Of a stretch of DNA of 64,000 nt, positions 50,472-58,862 are shown piece by piece. The first letter of the stretch is position 1; every line of letters begins with the position of its first letter. A program made the position numbers and the translations under genes. Origin of the DNA: Caulobacterales bacterium (GTDB lineage: Bacteria; Pseudomonadota; Alphaproteobacteria; Caulobacterales; Caulobacteraceae); assembly GCA_019510435.1 (NCBI GenBank), contig JAEKKJ010000008.1, positions 62,001-126,000 on the forward strand, in the 5' to 3' direction. Below the pieces are notes generated by a model. That model was not told where the DNA came from and did not search any database. It saw only the letters and a program-made list of their open reading frames with translations.

Positions 50472-52976
50472 TCAGCCTCCGACCTGGGCGGCGGCCAGCG
50501 CGCGCACCGCGGCGGCGGACGGCTGGTCCAGGGCGCGGGCGGCGAGGGCGCGGCAGGCGCCGGGATCGAGGGTGCGGATCAGCGCCTTCGCCTCGGCGAT
50601 CGCCGCCGGCGGCATGGAGAGCTTGCCCACACCCAGGCCGATCAGGATCGGGATCGCCACGGGATCGCCCGCCAGGGCGCCACAGACGCTGACCTCGCGG
50701 CCCTGCGCGCGCCCGCCGTCGCAGGTGTGGGCGATCAGGCGCAGCACCGCCGGCTCCAGCGCGTCGATCTCGCCAGCCAGATCCGGATGGCCGCGGTCCA
50801 TGGCCAGGACGTATTGCGACAGGTCGTTGGTGCCGATGGAGAGGAAGTCGGCCTCGGCGGAGAGCAGGTCGGCGGTCATCGCCGCGGCCGGCGTCTCGAT
50901 CATCACGCCGAGTGGCGCGGGGGGCAGGCCGAGGTCGCGGGTCGCGGCCTCCAGCGCGGCCCGCACGGCGCGCAGCTCGCCGAGGCGCGAGACCATCGGC
51001 GCCATGATGCTGACCCGGCCGGCCGGCGTCACCCGCAGCAGCGCCCGCAACTGGGCGGCCAGCAGGTCCGGATGGCGCAGCGCCAGGCGCACGCCGCGCA
51101 CGCCCAGGGCGGGGTTCTCCTCCGGCGGCTGCGGCAGGTAGGCGGCGGGCTTGTCGCCGCCGATGTCCAGCAGGCGGAACACCAGGGGCCGGTCCGGCAT
51201 GCCGTCGGCGATGGCCTGGTAGCACTCGGCCTGCTCGTCCTCCGACGGCGCACGTTCGCGGTCGAGAAACAGGAACTCGGTGCGCACCAGGCCCGAGCCC
51301 TCAGCGCCCGCTTCCGCGGCGCAGGCCGCCTCCGATGCGGCGCCCAGGTTCGCGAGCACGGGCAGCGGGGTCCCGTCGGCGAGGCGGGAGGTCTCGCGGG
51401 CGGCGGCGCGGGCGGCGGCGTGGCGCTGGGCGCGGGCGGCCAGCTTGGCCTGGGCCGCCTCCAGGGCCTGGGCGTCGGGCGCGACCTGCAGGGTCCCGGC
51501 CTCGGCGTCGAGGATCACGGTCGTTCCGTCCGTCACCGTCCCCAGCGCCGGGCCCATGGCCACCAGCGCGGGCAGGCCCATGGCTGCGGCGAGGATCGAG
51601 ACGTGCGAGGTCGGCCCGCCGCCGCTGACGCAGAGGCCGGCGAGGCGGCTCGGCGCGATGGCCGTCAGCTGCGAGGGCAAGATGTCCTCGGCCACCAGGA
51701 TGGCGCCCGGCGGGACTTCGGTCGCGCCCGCGTCCTCGCCCAGGATCGCCGCCAGCACCCGGCGTTCCAGGTCGCGCAGGTCGGCGACTCGCTCGGCCAT
51801 GCGGCGGTCGGCCAGCGCCCCGATGGCCTCGGCGAACCCGCCGATGGCGGCGCGCCAGGCGAAGCCGGCGCTGCGGCCCTCGGCGATCCGCCGCCTGGCT
51901 TCGGCCGCCAGTTCCGGATCGTCCAGCAGGCCCAGGTGCGCGGCGAGGATGTCACGCCGGACGCGGTCGGTTTCGGCGGCGAGCGCGGCCTCAAGGGCGC
52001 CGCGCACCTGGCCCAGGGCCGAGGCCAGGGCCGCCTTTTCATGCGCCGCGCCGCGACCGTCCGTCGGGACCTCGAGGTCGCGATCGCTGAGCCGCACGGC
52101 GCGGCCGATGGCGAGGCCGGGCGCCGCCGCGACGCCGCGCAGCAGGCCCGGAACGTCGGTGGCGGCTGGTGCAGTTGGTGTGTGCGTTTCGATCGGCGCG
52201 ACGGCGGCCGCTTCGCCCATCCCGCCCTCGATCAACTGCGCCAACGCCTCCAGGGCTGCAGCGGCGTCGGGTCCGGCCGCGGAGAGCACGGCCTCGTCGT
52301 CCTGCTGCAGGCCCAGGGACATGAGCGCCATAGGACTGCGGGTCGAGGCGCGGCGGCCGGCGCGGGTGAGTGCGGTGTCGGCGGCGAACTCCCGCGCGCA
52401 CGCCGCCACCCGCGCCGCCGGCCGGGCATGCAGGCCGTGGGGCAGGGGCACGACGATGCGCCGGGTGAGCTCCACGCCCGGCGCCGGCGCGGTCGGCGCC
52501 GCCGTCGCCCGGGTCTCGGCGCGCAGGGTGATCAGCGGATCGCCCACCGCCACCGCCTGGCTGGCGACGCAGCCCACGATCCGCCAGCCCGTGGCTTCGG
52601 TGATCACCATCGGCGAGACCAGGCTGCGCGCGCGTCGCGCCAGCCGGTCCAGGTCGAAGCGCAGCAGCGGCGCCCCCGCGGCCACCCGCTGGCCCGCCGC
52701 GACCAGGGCCTCGAACCCCTCACCCGCCAGGGCCACCGTCTCCAGGCCCACGTGCAGCAGCAGCTCCACGCCGGCCGCCGCGCGCAGGGTCACCGCATGG
52801 CGGGCGGCGTGGACGCTCAGCACCTCGGCGTCGCAGGGCGCGTGCAGCATGCCTTCGGTCGGGTCGATGGCCACGCCCTCGCCCAGCATGGCCTGCGCGA
52901 ACACCGGGTCCGGGACCTCCGCCAGCGGGGTCGCCCAGCCGGCCATGGGCGCCAGGAGCACCAGGTCAGTGGCCAC
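50472..52976 (-). CDS. ptsP: PTS fusion protein EIIA(Glc-type)-HPr-enzyme I
   Basis: 834 residues carrying all general PTS phosphotransfer steps. EIIA (about 1-160) has His75 in LLLHVGLET; HPr (about 170-255) has His183 in HGLHARPAARV; enzyme I (about 270-834) has His458 in GGPTSHVSIL, PEP-binding SGLVRTEFLF, IMAPMVS and FLSIGTNDLSQY, and Cys in EVSVCGALAGDP. It moves phosphate from PEP to NagE. In Xanthomonas/Caulobacter-type GlcNAc loci the same protein is often called NagF. The GTG start is preceded by GGAGG and lies inside the last codons of the GH20 gene, 11 bases before that gene ends. Confidence 0.92.
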   Translation of the reverse strand: MATDLVLLAPMAGWATPLAEVPDPVFAQAMLGEGVAIDPTEGMLHAPCDAEVLSVHAARHAVTLRAAAGVELLLHVGLETVALAGEGFEALVAAGQRVAAGAPLLRFDLDRLARRARSLVSPMVITEATGWRIVGCVASQAVAVGDPLITLRAETRATAAPTAPAPGVELTRRIVVPLPHGLHARPAARVAACAREFAADTALTRAGRRASTRSPMALMSLGLQQDDEAVLSAAGPDAAAALEALAQLIEGGMGEAAAVAPIETHTPTAPAATDVPGLLRGVAAAPGLAIGRAVRLSDRDLEVPTDGRGAAHEKAALASALGQVRGALEAALAAETDRVRRDILAAHLGLLDDPELAAEARRRIAEGRSAGFAWRAAIGGFAEAIGALADRRMAERVADLRDLERRVLAAILGEDAGATEVPPGAILVAEDILPSQLTAIAPSRLAGLCVSGGGPTSHVSILAAAMGLPALVAMGPALGTVTDGTTVILDAEAGTLQVAPDAQALEAAQAKLAARAQRHAAARAAARETSRLADGTPLPVLANLGAASEAACAAEAGAEGSGLVRTEFLFLDRERAPSEDEQAECYQAIADGMPDRPLVFRLLDIGGDKPAAYLPQPPEENPALGVRGVRLALRHPDLLAAQLRALLRVTPAGRVSIMAPMVSRLGELRAVRAALEAATRDLGLPPAPLGVMIETPAAAMTADLLSAEADFLSIGTNDLSQYVLAMDRGHPDLAGEIDALEPAVLRLIAHTCDGGRAQGREVSVCGALAGDPVAIPILIGLGVGKLSMPPAAIAEAKALIRTLDPGACRALAARALDQPSAAAVRALAAAQVGG

Positions 52977-55182
52977 GCGGGGAGGCCTCCAGCCGCACGC
53001 GGTCCAGCACCCACAGAGGGTCGAGCGTCTTCTGGGTGAAGGTGAAGCACAGGTCGTGCCGGCCGGGAGTCGCCGCGGCGAGTGGCGCATGCAGCGTCGT
53101 CACGCCTTGCGACGCCAACGCCGCCGCCAGCGGCAGGCTGGCCAGCAGCGGCCCCGTACAACCGTCCCGCACCTCCAGCTCGCCGCTGGGCGTGACTGGC
53201 GGGCGCAGGCGGATCTTGTCGCGGTCGGCGCCCAGCTGGAAGTTGAACGGCAGCTGCCCGACCGAGGCCTCGATGGCGGTGACGCCGGCCAGGTCCGCGC
53301 GGGGCCAGATCCAGCAGGGGTTGGTGATGTCGACGAGGAAGCGCGCGCGCGGCCCGCGCACGGGCGCATCGTCCTCAAGGTTCAGCGCAATCTTGGCCGA
53401 GCACAGGTTGAGTTGCTGGCTGGTGCGAACGCGCTCGTCGGCCGGGAAGACCAGACCCGGGATTTCCACCGGCCCGGAGGGCTCGCCCAGCGCCCTGTCG
53501 CGGGCGGACTGCAGCTTGGCGCGTGCGACGAAGCCGGACCAGTCCTTGCGCCCAGCCGGCGACCATCCGGTCTCCGCGATCGCCAGGGTCCGCGGGAAGG
53601 CCATGGTCCAGAGGCGCTCGTCGGTGCGGATATGCTCGCTCCAGACCTGGCCCTGGACGCCCAGGACGTGGCGCTGCTCAAGGGCGGTGAGGCCCGGCGG
53701 CAGTGGATCGTAGGCATAGACGTCCCTCAGCGTCACCACCTTGCCGCGGCCGGGCGGCTGGTCGGGATCGCCCGCCTGGCGGTTGTCGAAATAGTAGACC
53801 GGCGCGGCGGCGACGATGGCGTCGTGGTTCAGCTTGGCGGCCACCAGCGCCCCGTCCAGGCCGCGCCAGGACATCACTGTCGCGCCCGGCGAGACCCCGC
53901 CCTGCAGGATCTCGTCCCAGCCCACCAGCTTGCGGCCGTGCGCCTTCAGGAACTGTTCGATGCGGCCGATGAACCAGCCTTGCAGGGCGTCCTCGTCGCC
54001 GATCCATAGCGCGCGCATCCGCGCCTGGACCGCGGGGTCGGCCTTCCACGACGCCTTGGCCGCCTCGTCGCCGCCGACGTGGATGTAGCGGCTGGGGAAC
54101 AGGTCCATGACCTCCGTCAGCACGTCCTCCAGGAAGCCGAAGGTCGCATCGTCCACATTGTAGAGCGAGGTGTGGACGCCCCAGTCGGAGGAGGGACCCT
54201 GCGGCCGCTCGGGTCCGGCCCCAAACTGCGGATAGGCGGCGATGGCGGCGGTGGCGTGGCCCGGCATCTCGATCTCGGGGACGATGGTCACGTGGCGGGC
54301 GGCGGCATAGGCGACGATCTCGCGCACCTGGTCCTGGGTGTAGAAGCCGCCCACGCGCCGCGGCTGGTGCGTGGCCGGATCGAGGTCCGCGGCGGCCGCG
54401 GGGCCGGCCGGGACACGCAGGGCGCCGACCTCGGTCAGCCGCGGGTACTTCTTGATCTCCAGCCGCCAGCCCTGGTCGTCCACCAGGTGCCACTGCAGGA
54501 CGTTGAGCTTGGCGCGAGCCATGCGGTCGATGAAGGCCTCCACGAAGGCCGGGCTCCGGAAGTTGCGCGCGGAGTCCAGCAGCACACCGCGCCAGGCGAA
54601 GCGCGGGGCATCCTCGACGTGGACGGCGGGTATGGCGGCCGGGCCCTTGCCCGGCGCGGCGGTCGCGAGCTGCCAGACGCTCACCGCACCGTAGAAGAGG
54701 CCGGCGTCGCCGTCGGACTGGATAGTCAGGCCGCTGGGCGAGGCGTCGAGCACATAGGCCTCGCCGCCCGGAGATCCACGGCGCAGTTCGATGGCGGGCG
54801 CGTTGGCGGGTGCGGCGCCTTCCACCACCTTGAGCTTCAGCCCGCGGCTGCGCGCCAGCAGGTCCGCGAGGTAGCGGGCGCTGGAGAGGGCCTGAGCGTC
54901 GCCGGCGGGAACGACGATGGCGGTGCGGCCGGTGAGTTGGAACTCGCCTGATCGCGGCTGTTCCACCGCCGGGGCCGGCAGCAAACCGGACGCGGAGGCT
55001 GGAACCGCGAACAGCAATCCCGCTGCTGCCGCCAACACCCGCAAAAGAATGGACGGAGCGGCAAACCGCTCCGTCGCCCCAATCCAGGAAAGAATGGACG
55101 GAGCGGCAAACCGCTCCGTCCAGGGGGATCTCCGAGGGGAGGAGAGGGCCCGTTCGGCGGGGGCGGCGGCGGACAGGTCCAT
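52966..55182 (-). CDS. Beta-N-acetylhexosaminidase (GH20)
   Basis: 738 residues. It releases terminal GlcNAc from chitin oligomers or glycans. The GH20b domain covers about 75-195, the catalytic barrel about 200-590: DSARNFRSPAFVEAFIDRMA, LNVLQWHLVDDQGWRLEIKK, HVTIVPEIEMPGHA and HVGGDEAAK with polarising Asp372 and acid Glu373, then TVMSWRGLDGA. A C-terminal domain follows. The N-terminus is odd: the signal peptide (LLRVLAAAAGLLFAVPASAS) is preceded by 35-40 residues containing ERFAAPSIL twice, read from two palindromic repeats in the DNA. It is downstream of the TonB receptor and upstream of the PTS genes, so it supplies GlcNAc in the periplasm. Confidence 0.92.
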   Translation of the reverse strand: MDLSAAAPAERALSSPRRSPWTERFAAPSILSWIGATERFAAPSILLRVLAAAAGLLFAVPASASGLLPAPAVEQPRSGEFQLTGRTAIVVPAGDAQALSSARYLADLLARSRGLKLKVVEGAAPANAPAIELRRGSPGGEAYVLDASPSGLTIQSDGDAGLFYGAVSVWQLATAAPGKGPAAIPAVHVEDAPRFAWRGVLLDSARNFRSPAFVEAFIDRMARAKLNVLQWHLVDDQGWRLEIKKYPRLTEVGALRVPAGPAAAADLDPATHQPRRVGGFYTQDQVREIVAYAAARHVTIVPEIEMPGHATAAIAAYPQFGAGPERPQGPSSDWGVHTSLYNVDDATFGFLEDVLTEVMDLFPSRYIHVGGDEAAKASWKADPAVQARMRALWIGDEDALQGWFIGRIEQFLKAHGRKLVGWDEILQGGVSPGATVMSWRGLDGALVAAKLNHDAIVAAAPVYYFDNRQAGDPDQPPGRGKVVTLRDVYAYDPLPPGLTALEQRHVLGVQGQVWSEHIRTDERLWTMAFPRTLAIAETGWSPAGRKDWSGFVARAKLQSARDRALGEPSGPVEIPGLVFPADERVRTSQQLNLCSAKIALNLEDDAPVRGPRARFLVDITNPCWIWPRADLAGVTAIEASVGQLPFNFQLGADRDKIRLRPPVTPSGELEVRDGCTGPLLASLPLAAALASQGVTTLHAPLAAATPGRHDLCFTFTQKTLDPLWVLDRVRLEASPRGH
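55044..55120. repeat. Two identical REP-like palindromes inside the GH20 gene start
   Basis: A 32-bp sequence occurs at 55044-55075 and, without change, at 55089-55120. The period is 45 bp, exactly 15 codons. Each contains a perfect hairpin, GACGGAGCGG and CCGCTCCGTC around CAAA. Both are read in frame as TERFAAPSIL-type peptide. This looks like a mobile or amplified palindromic element, not ordinary coding sequence. Confidence 0.85.
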
Positions 55183-55232
55183 GTGACGATCTTGACCCAA
55201 CGCCGCCCCGCTCGAAACCAGACTGCTTCGGC

Positions 55233-57890
55233 TCAGAACTTGAACCGCACGCCTGCGTAGTACTGCCGGCCGTTGTCGTAGATGGCCCGGGGACGGAACG
55301 TCTCGCCGGAATACTGCTCGATCTTCTCGTTGGTGATGTTGATGGCGTCGAACGTCAGGGTGACGTTGTCGGTCACGTTGTAGCTCAGCTGGCCGTCCAG
55401 CGACTTCAGCGACGACTGGTTCAGCGGCGTGGCGCGGTCGAAGGTGATGAAGAACTTGGAGCGGTAGGTGTAGCCGAGGCGGGCCGACAGCTTGTCGTTC
55501 TCGTAGTAGCCGGTGAAGTTCACCGTGTGCTTCGAGTTGCCCGGCAGCGGATCGCCGCTCTGGGTCTTGGCGTGGGAGAAGGTGTAGTTGGTCTGCACCC
55601 CGAACCCGTTCCACACCGGCGCCTGGACCGTCAGCTCCACGCCCTCGATGTGGCCGCCGCCGCCGTTCGAGCGCTGGTTGATGTCGAACACGCAGTTGAA
55701 GAGGTTGGGCGAGGCGGCGGTCGCGGCGCTGGTGCAGCGCGCCTTGTTCGGCGTGTTGGTCTCCACCGCAAAGCTCTGCTGGATCGGCTTGTCCGTGATG
55801 AAGGACTCGATGTCCTTGTAGAACAGCGCCCCGGCGACGATCGTGTCCTTGTTGGGGTACCATTCCAGCGACAGGTCGAACTGGTTGGCGCGGTAGGGAT
55901 CCAGCTTGGGATTGCCGCTGGTCCCGCTGAGTGCGCCGACGTTGAGATTCACGGTGGGTGCGACGTCGGTGTAGTCCGGCCGCGCCATGGTCCGGGCGGC
56001 GGCGAAACGCAGCACCGTGTCGGGGCGCAGGTCGAAGCTGATGTTCACGCTGGGCAGGACGTCGGTGTAGGTGCGCCCCACCGACACCGGCTGGAAGATG
56101 CCGAAGGCGTCGGAGACGAAGCCCGGCTGCATCACCGACTGCTGCACGAAGCCGGCCGAGGTCTGCTTGGTCTGCACCACGCGCACGCCGACATTGCCGC
56201 GCCAGGCGTCGCCGCCGAACTCGCCCATCAGGTAGCCGGCCCAGGCCTTCTCCTTGACGTTGAAGATGGCGGAGTAGTTCGGCACCCGCTGGACCGTCGA
56301 GGCGGGCAGGGCGTTGAAGATGCTCTCCAGCTTCGACTGGTCGACCAGGAAGTAGCTGGTCAGCGTCCCGGACTGGGCGATGTTGTCCAGGAAGTCTGAC
56401 GGGGTCAGGCCACCGGCGAAGCTGGCGGGCGTGCAGGCCGCGCCGCCGCAGCCGTTCGCCTGCAACGGCAGGAAGAAGCCGCCGAAGGTGGTGGCCTCGA
56501 AGTTCACGCCGCGGTCGTGGCTGGTGAACTTGCCGCCGAACTTGATGGCGTGCAGCGGGCCGAACTCGGTGCGGTAGGTGAAGTCGAGGTAGCCGTAGCG
56601 CTCCAGGTCCGAGCTGGTGATCTGGTGGAACGAGGCGAAGTCGAAGACCGTGTCGGTGGGCTTGGTCGGGTCCACGTTCAGGAAATGGACCTTGGGCACG
56701 CCGCCGCGCAGGTCGTAGTCGAAGGTCGCCGGGGCGCCGAATTCCACGAACGGCTGGGCGTTGGTGTTGCCGTAGGCGTCGGTGTAGCCGATGCGCGCGT
56801 GGGCCTCGAGCTCGTCCGTGACCTGGTACTTGGCTTCCAGGTCGATGTTGCGGGTGCGGGTGTCGGCCAGGCGGTCGATGGTGTCGTAGACCACGCCGCG
56901 GCCGGTCGCGGTCGAAGCGATGCGGCCGGCCACCGCCGTATTGCCCTGCATGGTGACGTTGGTCAGCGTACCGCCGCCGCCCAGGGCGTTGCTGGGCCAG
57001 GCCAGGTAGTTGGCGTTGATGTTGTCGGCGCCGAACTTGGAGATCAGGCCGGTGAGGTCCAGTTCGAGCCGGTCGTTGGGCTTCCATTGCACCGCGGCGT
57101 TGACGCCCTTGCGGACCCGCTTCTGCTGGAACAGCGCCGAGCCGATCAGCGACGGCACCAGCTGCGGGGCCGCGGCCGTGCCGTTGTCGAAGTAGCCGAG
57201 GGTCTCTACCCCGTCGCGGCGGATCTCGCGCTTGTCGTAGATGCCGGCCACCAGGACGCCCAGGGTCGAGTCGGCGTTCTTCCAGCTGGCCAGCAGCGAG
57301 CCGGACGGGTTCCACTTGTCGGCGCGCTCGTTGTAGTTGCCCTGCAGCGAGCCGGAGACCGAGAACGGTTTCAGGTCCAGCGGCCGGCGCGTCTCGACGT
57401 CGATCAGGGCGCCGACGCCGCCCTCTTCCAGCGCCGCCGTGGGGCTCTTGTAGACATTCACCTTGCCGATGATCTCGGACGGCAGCATCAGGTAGTTGAA
57501 GCTGCGGGTGGCGCCCAACTGATCCTGGATGAACCAGTCGGCGGTGGCCAGGCCGTGGCCGTCCAGAAGGGTGCGGGTGAGGTTGGGGGCGGTGCCGCGC
57601 ACGCTGACGCGTTCACCCTCGCCGAACTCGCGGTTGATGACGATGCCCGGAACCCGCTGCAGCGCCTCGGCGACGTTCTTGTCCGGGAACTTGCCGACGT
57701 CCTCTGCGGTGATCGAGTCGACGACCGCCTCGGCGTTGCGCTTGGTCTCGATCGACGCCTGCTGCGAGGCGCGGATGCCGGTGACCACCAGTTCGCCGAT
57801 GGTGGTCTCGTCGGCCGCCGCGGCCGGGCGCGCCAGGCCCAGCGCCAGCAGACTGGCGGAGGCGATCATCATGGTCTTGCGACAGGTCAT
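55233..57890 (-). CDS. TonB-dependent receptor of the GlcNAc/chitin-oligomer locus
   Basis: 885 residues. Signal peptide MMIASASLLALGLARPAAAA, TonB box ELVVTGIRAS, plug with FPDKNVAEALQRVPGIVINR and RVSVRGTAPNLTRTLLDGHG, and a barrel ending RQYYAGVRFKF. The start at 57890 has GGGAGAAG about eight bases before it; later and earlier ATGs lack one. It is the first gene of the GH20-PTS operon and should import GlcNAc oligomers across the outer membrane, as its Caulobacter crescentus counterpart does for GlcNAc. It is divergent from the GntR gene, and operator-like repeats lie between. Confidence 0.92.
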   Translation of the reverse strand: MTCRKTMMIASASLLALGLARPAAAADETTIGELVVTGIRASQQASIETKRNAEAVVDSITAEDVGKFPDKNVAEALQRVPGIVINREFGEGERVSVRGTAPNLTRTLLDGHGLATADWFIQDQLGATRSFNYLMLPSEIIGKVNVYKSPTAALEEGGVGALIDVETRRPLDLKPFSVSGSLQGNYNERADKWNPSGSLLASWKNADSTLGVLVAGIYDKREIRRDGVETLGYFDNGTAAAPQLVPSLIGSALFQQKRVRKGVNAAVQWKPNDRLELDLTGLISKFGADNINANYLAWPSNALGGGGTLTNVTMQGNTAVAGRIASTATGRGVVYDTIDRLADTRTRNIDLEAKYQVTDELEAHARIGYTDAYGNTNAQPFVEFGAPATFDYDLRGGVPKVHFLNVDPTKPTDTVFDFASFHQITSSDLERYGYLDFTYRTEFGPLHAIKFGGKFTSHDRGVNFEATTFGGFFLPLQANGCGGAACTPASFAGGLTPSDFLDNIAQSGTLTSYFLVDQSKLESIFNALPASTVQRVPNYSAIFNVKEKAWAGYLMGEFGGDAWRGNVGVRVVQTKQTSAGFVQQSVMQPGFVSDAFGIFQPVSVGRTYTDVLPSVNISFDLRPDTVLRFAAARTMARPDYTDVAPTVNLNVGALSGTSGNPKLDPYRANQFDLSLEWYPNKDTIVAGALFYKDIESFITDKPIQQSFAVETNTPNKARCTSAATAASPNLFNCVFDINQRSNGGGGHIEGVELTVQAPVWNGFGVQTNYTFSHAKTQSGDPLPGNSKHTVNFTGYYENDKLSARLGYTYRSKFFITFDRATPLNQSSLKSLDGQLSYNVTDNVTLTFDAINITNEKIEQYSGETFRPRAIYDNGRQYYAGVRFKF

Positions 57891-57950
57891 CACTAGGCTT
57901 CTCCCCATGTGTCCCAGGTTCCCCCGAGGAGCCCGGAGCGAGCCCAATGT

Positions 57951-58067
57951 GATACCAATCGGACTTATAATGCCGACGGAACCGGGGTCGCCGAGTGAGA
58001 CTGTGATGAAGTTGTTAAATTTGACAAGCCCAAAAAGAGACCAATTGCGTTTCCGGCTTCAATTGGT
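57951..58067. promoter_or_regulatory. Candidate NagQ (GntR) operators between receptor and regulator genes
   Basis: ATTGGTATC occurs on the minus strand at 57951-57959 and on the plus strand from 58062. ACCAATTG (58040-58047) and CAATTGGT (58060-58067) form a perfect 8-bp inverted repeat with a 12-bp spacer. The half site matches that of NagR/YvoA-type GntR operators (TGGTAT...). A TTGACA at 58021 may be the -35 of the nag genes on the plus strand, so binding would cover that promoter. Confidence 0.5.
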
Positions 58068-58117
58068 ATCTAAGTGGTAAGGGACCTAGCGCGGTCATCC
58101 GCGCGCCGGAGGGCGTC

Positions 58118-58858
58118 TTGAGCAGTTTCGCCGATCGCATTGGCGCCATCGACCAGGCCGACCACGCGCCGTTGTACCGGCAGCTGCAGCGCGTGCTGCG
58201 CGAGGCCATCCAGGGGCGGGTCCTGGCGCCGGAGGATGCCCTGCCGGCCGAGCGCGAGCTGGCCGAAGACCTTGGGGTTTCCCGGATCACCGTGCGCAAG
58301 GCGCTGGACGGGTTGGTGGCCGAGGGGCTGCTCACCCGCCGCCACGGCGCCGGCACCTTTGTGGCCAGCCGGGTGGAGAAAAGCTTCTCCAAGCTCTCGT
58401 CGTTCACCGAGGACATGATCTCGCGCGGGCGGCGGCCGCACTCGGCCTGGCTGAGCCGCGCCGCCGGGCAGGTGACGCCGGAGGAATCGCTGACCCTCAG
58501 CCTCAGCCCGGGCGCGGCGGTCTACCGGTTCAACCGCATCCGCTACGCCGACGATTCGCCGATGGCGCTGGAATATTCCACCGTGCCGGCCTTCGCGCTG
58601 GAGGCCGCCGAGGCGGTGGAGGCCTCGCTGTACGAGGCCCTGGAGCGCACTGGCCACCGGCCCACGCGGGCGCTGCAGCGGCTGCGGGCGGTGCTGTTCA
58701 CGGCCGAGCAGGCCGAGCTGCTGGGCATCGCCGCCGGCGACCCCGGCCTCCTGATCGAGCGGCGCGGGTTCCTGGCCGACGGGCGGATCGTGGAGGTGAC
58801 GCGTTCGTACTACCGCGGCGACACCTACGACTTCGTCGCCGAACTGACGGCGATCTGA
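58118..58858 (+). CDS. GntR-family regulator of GlcNAc use (HutC/UTRA type, NagQ-like)
   Basis: 246 residues from a TTG with GGAGGG just upstream. N-terminal winged HTH (LYRQLQRVLREAIQGRV, ERELAEDLGVSRITVRKALD) and a C-terminal UTRA ligand domain (YRFNRIRYADDSPMALEYST then VVEVTRSYYRGDTYDF-like IVEVTRSYYRGDTYDF). UTRA domains in this setting bind GlcNAc-6-P or GlcN-6-P, which releases the repressor. It leads the nagB-II/nagA operon and faces the TonB receptor, so it likely controls both directions through the repeats at 57951-58067. Confidence 0.92.
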   Translation: MSSFADRIGAIDQADHAPLYRQLQRVLREAIQGRVLAPEDALPAERELAEDLGVSRITVRKALDGLVAEGLLTRRHGAGTFVASRVEKSFSKLSSFTEDMISRGRRPHSAWLSRAAGQVTPEESLTLSLSPGAAVYRFNRIRYADDSPMALEYSTVPAFALEAAEAVEASLYEALERTGHRPTRALQRLRAVLFTAEQAELLGIAAGDPGLLIERRGFLADGRIVEVTRSYYRGDTYDFVAELTAI

Positions 58859-58862
58859 GCGC

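Noticed and set aside
52966..57315. A single 1,449-codon minus-strand frame joining the TonB receptor region to the GH20 gene
   Set aside because: Only the part after 55182 is GH20. The upstream part is an out-of-frame reading of the receptor gene, whose own frame has full TonB-receptor motifs.
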